DNA from: Campylobacteraceae bacterium
GTDB taxonomy: Bacteria > Campylobacterota > Campylobacteria > Campylobacterales > Campylobacteraceae
Length of the DNA stretch: 25,094 nt
Assembly (NCBI GenBank): GCA_031276365.1
Contig: JAISNG010000132.1
Coordinates: 1 to 25,094 of the forward strand
Direction: 5' to 3'
The notes below the pieces were generated by a model. The model did not search any database. It saw only the letters and a list, made by a program, of their open reading frames with translations, and was not told where the DNA came from. Made by a program: the position numbers and the translations under genes. Below, piece after piece: positions 8,163-13,720 of this stretch. How positions within the stretch are numbered: the first letter of the stretch is position 1; each line of letters opens with the position of its first letter.

Positions 8163-9290
8163 GTGCAAAATGAGATAAAAAAATTTACTCTTATTTCAAG
8201 CGGCGGCATTTTGCTTATGCTTTTTGGTATATTTTTGCTCTACATAAAAGCGCGTTACGATGCAGACGCACCGTGTCTGACAAAGAGCGATTTTTACTCC
8301 ATAAACAGCCGAAATATACCAATTTTTATTGCTTTTGGCGTGATATTTATCGGTATTATAACTGAGCTTCTCGGAAGGTTTAAGCTTGCATGCGCCGCTA
8401 ATGATATAAAGATATTTTATAATCGCCTAAATCTCTATTTTGCCGCCATACTTTTTATTTTGATATCACTGAAAATTGTTATGGCAAGCAGCGAAACCCT
8501 CTTTTTTATGAAAATGTGTGTAAGTCGTATCTATTGCGAAAGCGAGAGTTGCTATAGCGTAAAGTTTGCCAAGTCGTGGGCTGTGCCATTTTTTCTTATT
8601 TTGTTTGTTTACGTTTTTCTAAAAGATTCTATCTATTTTTCAAGGGTATTTAAAAGCGTTTTGCATATAGTTACATTTACGCTTGGCATCATCTCTATCA
8701 TGTTGTTTTTGAGTGCGCCGTTTTTAAGTTTTTTTAGACCGTACGGATTGTATAAATTTCGCGAGTTTTTTGGAAATTTCACAAATATAGTGCTCTTTGT
8801 TCCATTTCTTGTCGTGCAATTGATAACGTATATGAAAATCTCAAAAACTCCCAACAAAGCAAAAGAGTTTTCTTTAATTAATATCTTTTACGACATTATA
8901 TTTCAAAAGAAAATAGTAATGTTGATTTTTTGCATTGCGGTATTGGTTATCACGTTGTATTTTTCGGCATTTTCTTTGGAGCAGGGATATATTCTTTTAT
9001 TGTTAGTGCCATTTACGGCGTCTATTACGGTGATATTTTTGCCGCTTTTATTTTTTCCGCTCAATATTAAAAAAAGAACATTGATTATTTTTAGTTTTTT
9101 AGCATCGCTGTTAATACTATTAAATATGATATTCATGTATTTTCTTCTATTTTTTGATGTTATGGCGCTGCCTGTGCTTTTGATGTTTTGTATAATTTTT
9201 AAATTGCAACAATATAATTTTACAAAAACGAGTATCCTGCTCATAGCTATAACTTGCGTATTGTTCAGATATTTTGTTTTTCCATACTAA
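8163..9290 (+). CDS. Multi-pass membrane protein of unknown function, paralogue A
   Basis: This is an unrecognised integral membrane protein of 375 residues with about ten hydrophobic segments and short charged loops. The first segment (about residues 8-28) contains SGGILLMLFGIF. A conserved-looking loop, NDIKIFYNRLNLYF, follows the second segment. Near the C-terminus is a FKLQQYNF loop before a last segment. The GTG start is supported by AAGG 7 nt upstream and by alignment of the N-terminus with the neighbouring paralogue B. An extra loop with four Cys (residues about 119-130, MCVSRIYCESESCYS region) is absent from paralogue B. No catalytic motif or soluble domain is visible. It could be a sensor, transporter-like or envelope-stress protein, but the sequence does not decide. 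Confidence 0.8.
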   Translation: MQNEIKKFTLISSGGILLMLFGIFLLYIKARYDADAPCLTKSDFYSINSRNIPIFIAFGVIFIGIITELLGRFKLACAANDIKIFYNRLNLYFAAILFILISLKIVMASSETLFFMKMCVSRIYCESESCYSVKFAKSWAVPFFLILFVYVFLKDSIYFSRVFKSVLHIVTFTLGIISIMLFLSAPFLSFFRPYGLYKFREFFGNFTNIVLFVPFLVVQLITYMKISKTPNKAKEFSLINIFYDIIFQKKIVMLIFCIAVLVITLYFSAFSLEQGYILLLLVPFTASITVIFLPLLFFPLNIKKRTLIIFSFLASLLILLNMIFMYFLLFFDVMALPVLLMFCIIFKLQQYNFTKTSILLIAITCVLFRYFVFPY

Positions 9291-9329
9291 ATCGGCTATG
9301 ATATTGCTTTTAATTATAAAGGCGTTTGT

Positions 9330-10505
9330 ATGACAAAAAAGATAAAAAACGCTGCTTTTATCATGAGCGGCGGCATTTTGTTTATGCTTTTGGGTATATT
9401 TATATTCGGCGCTCTTAACTTAGAATATGCGACAATAAAAGATTTTTATCCTCCAAACAGCCGCGATGTGTCTGTTTTTGCAAGTTTTAGCGTGATTATC
9501 ATAGGCATTTTGAGCGAGCTTTTCGGAAGATTTGCCCTTGCTAAGGCCGCAAACGATATGAAGATATTTTACAATCGCTTAAATCTCTATTTTATCGCCG
9601 CACTTTTTGCTTTAAACTCCTCCTTTTTTGCACCAATACGTATAGATTTTTTTGAAAACTATAGCAGAACAGGAGAGACAATAACAGGAGTTTTCTCCGT
9701 ATTTTTGGTTATTTTGGGCGTCTATTTTTTGCTGAAGGACTCCGTATATTTTTCAAGAGTGTCAAAAAGCGTATTGCCGAAAATTACATTTGCGCTTGGC
9801 GTTATCTCGATTATTATGTTTTTGTGCTCTATCATAAGCGCATCGGCTTTTATCCCGCCTCTTGTGATGCAATTGATAACATACTTCAAAATTGTAAAAA
9901 CCCCAACCGTACATGAGGGAGAAGAATTTTCGTTTTACAATTATCTTGCGTCAAATCAAACAAGAGTATTTTTCGTTTTATTTGCCGCTCATGTTATGTT
10001 GGCGTTTTCTATCTTTTTAAATGTGTCTGGAGGGGCAGTTTTGGTCTTTGGTCTTGTTATAGTACCGGTTGTACTTGTGATGTCACTGCCGCTATTGTTT
10101 CTTGAAAACTCACCGATTAGTAAAAAAGATGTATTGCTGTTTATGCCGTCTTGGACTGTATTTTGCGTGGCTACTGTTGATTTGACGGCATCGGAGCCGT
10201 CCCTTTTTATTTTAATTATGACTGGCATAATAGTTTTGTTTATCAATAGAAAGAAGATACCATTTTGGATTGTGATTTACGCGGTTATTGTCGGTTTGGC
10301 GATATTGGATTTTATAATAGGAGATGAATCTCTTTTGAAAATATTTATCATATCGCTCATTGTATTTGTGCCGTTTTGTTCTCTTATGATGTTGTTTGTT
10401 TTGGCGTTTTGTGTGATTTTAAAACTCCAGCAGCGCGGCTTCATGAAGGCAAGTATTCTGCTGACATTGATAACATGCGTATTGTTCGGATGCATCGCAT
10501 TTTAA
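9330..10505 (+). CDS. Multi-pass membrane protein of unknown function, paralogue B
   Basis: This 391-residue integral membrane protein is paralogous to the preceding gene and starts 39 bp after it. About ten hydrophobic segments are visible, beginning with AFIMSGGILFMLLGIFIFG. The shared loop NDMKIFYNRLNLYF follows segment two, and the C-terminal loop reads ILKLQQRGFMKAS. The ATG at 9330 has AAAGG (9318-9322) 7 nt upstream. A TATGAT at 9297-9302 might be an own -10 box, but co-transcription with paralogue A is at least as likely. The Cys-rich loop of paralogue A is missing. The coding end lies 32 bp before the YrdC-domain gene. No known domain is recognised, and function is open. Confidence 0.8.
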   Translation: MTKKIKNAAFIMSGGILFMLLGIFIFGALNLEYATIKDFYPPNSRDVSVFASFSVIIIGILSELFGRFALAKAANDMKIFYNRLNLYFIAALFALNSSFFAPIRIDFFENYSRTGETITGVFSVFLVILGVYFLLKDSVYFSRVSKSVLPKITFALGVISIIMFLCSIISASAFIPPLVMQLITYFKIVKTPTVHEGEEFSFYNYLASNQTRVFFVLFAAHVMLAFSIFLNVSGGAVLVFGLVIVPVVLVMSLPLLFLENSPISKKDVLLFMPSWTVFCVATVDLTASEPSLFILIMTGIIVLFINRKKIPFWIVIYAVIVGLAILDFIIGDESLLKIFIISLIVFVPFCSLMMLFVLAFCVILKLQQRGFMKASILLTLITCVLFGCIAF

Positions 10506-10537
10506 CATGTTCAAAGCGCGTCCATGAAAGGCTTAAA

Positions 10538-10960
10538 ATGATTTATCTTGTGCAGACGGATACGACGGTGGGATTTTTGTCAAAAGATATGAAGGCTTTG
10601 AATACCGCCAAAAGCCGCCCTTTGGATAAGCCGTGTATTCTCTGTTCCGCTTCGTTTAGGGAGCTTGGCGTAAAAGTCCCGCGCCGATATAAAAACCTTG
10701 TAAGACGAGCCAAAAAGACAACATTTATCATTTCAAACGGCTTGTCATTTAGAGTCGTAAAAGAGGGCGCGCATGCTGCATTTTTGAAAAAAATGGGTGC
10801 GATGTATTCCACTTCGGCAAATGAAACAAACAAACGTTTTGATATTGATTTTGCCAAATCCAAAGCCGATGTTATTGTAGAAGATGAACGCGGTTTTTTT
10901 GAGGGCGCGCCGTCTATGATATTGAAACTTGGCAAAAAAAAACTGAAAAAAATCCGCTGA
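10538..10960 (+). CDS. Short YrdC/Sua5-domain protein (TsaC-like)
   Basis: The 140-residue product resembles the dsRNA-binding YrdC fold, whose best-known members (TsaC/Sua5) make threonylcarbamoyl-AMP for tRNA t6A37. Visible family traits are LVQTDTTVGF at the N-terminus (the counterpart of PTDTVYGL), AKSRPLDKPCILC (the K-x-R-P...K-P nucleotide-binding segment) and MYSTSANETNK (the conserved SSAN-type motif). I choose the ATG at 10538, with AAAGG at 10527-10531. The frame extends further upstream, but that part overlaps the membrane gene and lacks family similarity. It is shorter than E. coli TsaC (190). Whether it is the cell's only t6A enzyme or a YciO/YrdC paralogue cannot be told here. 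The basic tail KLGKKKLKKIR suits RNA binding. Confidence 0.82.
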   Translation: MIYLVQTDTTVGFLSKDMKALNTAKSRPLDKPCILCSASFRELGVKVPRRYKNLVRRAKKTTFIISNGLSFRVVKEGAHAAFLKKMGAMYSTSANETNKRFDIDFAKSKADVIVEDERGFFEGAPSMILKLGKKKLKKIR

Positions 10961-10993
10961 TACATTAAAACTTTCTTGTATTTTCAAGCGATA

Positions 10994-11020
10994 TTGCTGT
11001 AAATTTAGTATTGTTAAAAT
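10994..11020 (+). promoter_or_regulatory. Promoter remnant before a decayed secreted-protein gene
   Basis: TTGCTG (10994-10999) and TAAAAT (11015-11020) are 15 nt apart. AGAAAGG (11034-11040) follows as a ribosome site, 5 nt before an ATA codon where a start would be expected. Expression signals therefore seem to survive although the gene behind them is broken. Confidence 0.4.
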
Positions 11021-11045
11021 ATGTGAAAATTTCAGAAAGGCTCTC

Positions 11046-11580
11046 ATAAAAATATTGTTATTTGCCGCTTTGATTTTTAGGTTTGTTTTGTTCGGGCGCA
11101 ATTGCGCAAGAAAAAAGGTCTGAAACGTTTGTTTATTTAAGCTATCAGGACATTCCTGTTTTGGGTGAAAAAGCAGAACATGAGCAGTATTTGCAAAAAG
11201 ACTAAATACAATTATCGCGCGGCGGCGCGTCAATATCTGTGTGATAGACATTGGACAGAATATTGCAAGCCGCGGCAATCCAATAAAAGACACAATAATA
11301 GTTTGATTTCATGTAAAGAGAGCAACAATGAAGCAGAATATTATAAATGCTAAAGAAGCAAACGGAGTTAAAGATGATTATTTATACGGCTATTCGGAGA
11401 TTTTTTAGAGTGATTAAAAAAATACTTTAGACCTGTTTTCTGTCTCACAAAAATCAAAAGTTTGCAAGAAAATCTTAGACACAAGCTGTTTTTTGGAGAC
11501 TTGAGAGATTATATTGTATATAACGATAAGAAAAATCCGAAGATAAAAAATCTGATTTTTACGACATAAGATACGAGTGA
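11046..11580 (+). pseudogene. Decayed gene for a small exported protein, product unknown
   Basis: Coding traces run through several frames. An ATA at 11046, spaced like a start after AAAGG, opens KILLFAALIF. The reading then continues one frame over, from about 11080, as LGLFCSGAIAQEKRSETF. Joined, they make a textbook Sec signal peptide with an AIA|Q-type cleavage site. The frame break falls at the T5 run 11074-11078. This frame ends with TAA at 11203-11205, next to an A5 run, and a second frame carries on with VNICVIDIGQNIASRGNP to a TGA at 11304-11306. The same frame then reads on to a TAG at 11406-11408. A third piece (11414-11569) is open for 51 codons, and another frame ends DFYDIRYE at 11578-11580. 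I read this as one or two genes eroded by a lost start, indels and nonsense changes. The extent and frame joins after 11205 are uncertain. Confidence 0.5.
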
Positions 11581-11586
11581 AGATAT

Positions 11587-11835
11587 ATGCCATTTTTTTA
11601 TAAACAACTGCCGATTGATGCGAACGAAACTGAGTTTGTGCATGAAGTTGGACAAATTAACGTTTCAGATGTATTCAAAAGAGGGGAGAGAGGTTTGAAA
11701 ATATATTGTTGGATTTGGGGTGAAAATCCCAAAATTTTTTTGCTTGATGATACTGTATATTTAGATATTGTTTTGAAAGATAAAAATAGACATTATGTTT
11801 TTTCGCTTGACAAAGAAGGTTATTGTTTTGACTAA
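11587..11835 (+). CDS. Orphan 82-residue hypothetical protein
   Basis: This is a short open frame, ATG at 11587 to TGA at 11833-11835, just after the decayed gene and 6 nt downstream of another frame's TGA. Ribosome binding is weak (GTGAAG at 11578-11583). The product is soluble and rich in aromatic residues and Asp/Lys. It has a central strand-like KIYCWIWGE and then DDTVYLDIVLKDKNRHYVF. That beta-strand pattern looks like a real folded domain or the C-terminal part of one. It may be an intact small gene, such as an accessory partner of the decayed gene, or the last surviving piece of it. No family is recognised. Confidence 0.45.
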   Translation: MPFFYKQLPIDANETEFVHEVGQINVSDVFKRGERGLKIYCWIWGENPKIFLLDDTVYLDIVLKDKNRHYVFSLDKEGYCFD

Positions 11836-11864
11836 GCATGTAAAATTACAATAATAACAAAAAA

Positions 11865-11883
11865 TATACAGACAAGCTGTATA
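11865..11883. repeat. Small perfect hairpin after the orphan ORF
   Basis: TATACAG (11865-11871) and CTGTATA (11877-11883) form a perfect 7-bp inverted repeat around a 5-nt loop. No T-run follows, so it is not a convincing terminator. Otherwise 11836-11960 shows nothing I can name. Confidence 0.35.
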
Positions 11884-11966
11884 AGATAAACATTGGGTGT
11901 GCTTTTGAATTTTGTTATTGGCAGTGAACAGTTTTATGCTCTCGCGTTAAGCAACCAAAAAAACAG

Positions 11967-11972
11967 TATAAT
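11967..11972 (+). promoter_or_regulatory. TATAAT -10 box ahead of the structured stretch
   Basis: A consensus TATAAT follows a run of seven A. The implied start is at 11979-11980, exactly where the base-paired 5' end of the candidate RNA begins. No good -35 is present (GTTAAG around 11946-11951 is poor), which is common for promoters in Campylobacter relatives. Confidence 0.4.
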
Positions 11973-11979
11973 TAATCTT

Positions 11980-12250
11980 AGTGGAGCGGGTGGTTAGCCC
12001 GCCCCTTTCTAAAATCGCAAAGTAAGTTTTAAGTAAACTTTTCTTGCTTTGCAAGCTATTTTCAGCCTTATCCTGCGTTTGCCACGCAGGATAAGAAATT
12101 TAATTTTATACCCATTTCCTCTTTGAAGGGTGGAGATTAATTTAGCAGGTAACCAGCCCTTTATTCAACCGCTTCTATTTCTTTCGGAGGCATGGACAGC
12201 AACCACATACCCTTTATTGGCGCGTAGGCGAAAGCCCATTTACTTTTTTT
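11980..12250 (+). ncRNA. Candidate structured non-coding RNA, about 270 nt, unknown family
   Basis: No frame is open for long here, yet helices are dense. The 5' end AGTGGA (11980-11985) can pair with TTTACT (12239-12244), with two G-U pairs, and the adjoining GGGT with GCCC (12234-12237). GGGTGGTTA (11988-11996) can alternatively pair with TAACCAGCCC (12150-12159), with one bulged G. Inside lie a 10-bp helix 12017-12026/12043-12052 with one G-U pair and a perfect 12-bp hairpin 12067-12095. A bulged 7-bp hairpin is at 12110-12131. The 3' end has a GGC-GAAA-GCC tetraloop hairpin (12227-12236) and then T7 (12244-12250). I checked by eye for tmRNA, RNase P RNA, SRP RNA and group II domain V signatures and saw none. 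A dispersed repeat or MITE-like relic is the main alternative. Helices were found by inspection, not energy calculation. Confidence 0.35.
12067..12095. repeat. Perfect 12-bp inverted repeat
   Basis: CTTATCCTGCGT (12067-12078) and ACGCAGGATAAG (12084-12095) are exact reverse complements around a TTGCC loop. This is the strongest stem in the accessory region. No T-run adjoins it on either strand, so it is unlikely to be a terminator on its own. Confidence 0.85.
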
Positions 12251-12313
12251 ACTATGCTTATGATAGCAAATTTGTCATCTTCATATATAAATTGTCGTAA
12301 AACAAGATATTAA

Positions 12314-12319
12314 TATAAT
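12314..12319 (+). promoter_or_regulatory. TATAAT -10-like box before the second gene remnant
   Basis: TATAAT lies in very A/T-rich sequence about 50 nt before the ATG at 12371. The surrounding TAATATAATAAAATC offers several alternatives, so this is only a likely promoter position. Confidence 0.3.
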
Positions 12320-12370
12320 AAAATCTAATAAAGTAAAAAATATACAAGAGGCTATGTTTGGGTATATTTT

Positions 12371-12738
12371 ATGAGCGAGAACAATAATAGTTATTTTATA
12401 AATTACAAAAATAAGAACAAAAAACATCTTTTGATGAATTTGTGATATGTTTCTGATATGGAGCAGACCGCGATTGTGGCCTTTTAGCAGTTTATGATTC
12501 AAACAAAAGCGATAATATCCGCTATACAGGTGAAAATAATGAAAACAACAAATATCGTCATCCAATCGTTTTTGCCGGCGGCAATGCAAGGACACAAGAG
12601 GAGTTGATATCTATCGGCAAGAAAAATTATCTGATTGTCAGCGGCAAAACCAAATTAATCTGCCTTTATGAGATTGGCGCGGGCGACGACGAAGACATTG
12701 CTGATAATGTCTGCGTTTTTGAGCTGATATACATATAG
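12371..12738 (+). pseudogene. Frameshifted remnant of an unidentified soluble protein gene
   Basis: An ATG at 12371 gives a polar 24-codon start (MSENNNSYFINYKNKNKKHL...) that stops at a TGA (12443-12445). In another frame, sequence from 12457 to a TAG at 12736-12738 is open for 93 codons without a credible start codon. It reads like genuine protein: YGADRDCGLLAVYD, then RHPIVFAGGNARTQEELISI, then KNYLIVSGKTKLICLYEIG, an acidic GDDEDIADN stretch and a hydrophobic end. This pattern of strands and Gly turns suggests the C-terminal half of a small beta-rich protein whose 5' part is shifted or deleted. Family unknown. Confidence 0.45.
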
Positions 12739-12741
12739 ATT

Positions 12742-12888
12742 TTACATATTTATTTGTAACACATCAAACGCACTTTCTGTCGTAGAACACAGGCTGCTAT
12801 GGGACACTGCGTGATTTGGTACGGTTATAAAAGTGTATGTGCAAAGAGTGTTCAAACTCAATCTATCCTCTTCATAGCTTAGCTTCAA
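12742..12888 (-). CDS. Possible 48-codon ORF or gene fragment after surE
   Basis: On the minus strand, 13 bp past the surE stop, a frame open upstream as far as a TAG inside surE continues to TAA at 12744-12742. From a TTG at 12888 it would encode MKLSYEEDRLSLNTLCTYTF and 28 more residues. There is no clear ribosome site, so it could be the tail of a lost gene or chance. It is separate from SurE, whose own length and C-terminus are normal. Confidence 0.2.
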   Translation of the reverse strand: MKLSYEEDRLSLNTLCTYTFITVPNHAVSHSSLCSTTESAFDVLQINM

Positions 12889-12901
12889 AATGCCGCGCTT
12901 A

Positions 12902-13690
12902 TCACATCTCTATCCACTTTTGAAGTATTTTTATCTTCTTATGAGCGGTCAAATCCAATTGTATCGGCGTGAGCGATATAAAGCCTTGATTTAGCGCGTA
13001 TATGTCGGACTCTTCGTCAATATCTCTTTGCCACATCAGCGCATCAACGCCTATCCAGTAATACTCCTCGCCTCTTGGATTTCTATTCATCAAAGCCGTG
13101 CTTTCATATGAGCGATTGCCTGTTTTTGTTACTTTGTAACCTTTGCACTCTTTGGGCGGAATGGGTGGGATATTTACGTTTATAAACTCTCTGCTTCCAA
13201 GCGGGTATGAGCCGTTTAGGATTTTTTTCGCCAAATCATGCGCGCTTTTTGCCGCCAGCTCATAGCCAAGCATATCAAGCATTTCTCGCCCGCTTGTGTA
13301 GTATTGAGATATTGCAAATGACGGGATTCCATGTAAAGCGCCTTCCATCGCGCCGCCTGCCGTGCCGCTGTAAGTGATATCTTCTCCCAAATTTGCGCCG
13401 CGGTTGATGCCACTGACGATAAGGTCTGGCTGTTTGTCTTTTTCAAACAAAACATTTAGGGCAAGATATATACAATCACTCGGAGTTCCATCGTCAAGCT
13501 TGAAAAAGTCATCGTCCACTCTTATAAATTTAAGCGGTTTTGTAACTGTAAGCGAGTGTCCGCATGCTGATTTTTCAGTAGTCGGAGCTACTACCGTAAC
13601 TTGTCCTAAAGGCTTTAGCGCCTCTTTTAACGCAAGCAAACCTTTGCTCTCAAATCCATCGTCATTTGTAATCAAAATCCGTTTTTGCAT
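12902..13690 (-). CDS. surE: 5'/3'-nucleotidase SurE
   Basis: SurE is a cytoplasmic, metal-dependent phosphatase acting on nucleoside 5'- and 3'-monophosphates, linked to stationary-phase and stress survival. All family motifs are present in 262 residues. LITNDDGFESKG has metal ligands Asp10 and Asp11, and KSACGHSLT has Ser41. LDDGTPSDCIY follows, then SGINRGANLGEDITYSGT with Asn96. Spacing matches the well-studied Thermotoga enzyme (Asp8, Asp9, Ser39, Asn95). The ATG has AAAGGAT 7 nt upstream on its strand. The gene starts 30 bp after the pbpC stop, so it is the third gene of the A2M-pbpC-surE unit. I see no functional reason for that grouping beyond co-transcription. Confidence 0.96.
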   Translation of the reverse strand: MQKRILITNDDGFESKGLLALKEALKPLGQVTVVAPTTEKSACGHSLTVTKPLKFIRVDDDFFKLDDGTPSDCIYLALNVLFEKDKQPDLIVSGINRGANLGEDITYSGTAGGAMEGALHGIPSFAISQYYTSGREMLDMLGYELAAKSAHDLAKKILNGSYPLGSREFINVNIPPIPPKECKGYKVTKTGNRSYESTALMNRNPRGEEYYWIGVDALMWQRDIDEESDIYALNQGFISLTPIQLDLTAHKKIKILQKWIEM

Positions 13691-13720
13691 GTATATCCTT
13701 TTGTGTATTATATCAGTGAT

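Larger units (their letters stand above)
8163..10505 (+). repeat. Gene-scale tandem duplication
   Basis: The two adjacent genes share blocks in the same order. These are SGGIL-ML-GIF at the N-terminus, GRF-LA-AAND-KIFYNRLNLYF, LKDSVYFSRV-KSVL and VQLITY-KI-KTP in the middle, and LKLQQ with ITCVLF at the end. The DNA is also close in the NDxKIFYNRLNLYF block (about 8400-8445 and 9550-9595). The middle parts have diverged. This indicates duplication followed by divergence rather than chance similarity of membrane proteins. Confidence 0.8.

Noticed and set aside
10376..10537. Upstream start for the YrdC-domain gene
   Set aside because: The added part overlaps the conserved C-terminus of the membrane paralogue and has no YrdC similarity; the ATG at 10538 has AAAGG and starts the domain correctly.
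11165..11353. 62-codon plus-strand ORF starting with GTG
   Set aside because: It overlaps the decayed exported-protein gene in another frame, is very Arg/Asn/Cys-rich without pattern, and has no ribosome site; the other frames read more like protein.
12067..12095. Perfect hairpin as a simple rho-independent terminator
   Set aside because: No T-run follows the stem on either strand and no intact gene ends just before it.
11980..12250. Known RNA genes (tmRNA, RNase P RNA, SRP RNA, tRNA)
   Set aside because: None of the conserved cores I know (tmRNA tRNA-like end, RNase P GAGGAAAGTCC core, SRP apical loop, tRNA T-loop GTTCGA) could be found by eye.
12281..12595. 104-codon minus-strand ORF
   Set aside because: It lies antisense to the better plus-strand remnant, is His/Ile/Cys-rich in a way typical of antisense readings of A/T-rich DNA, and has no supporting signals.
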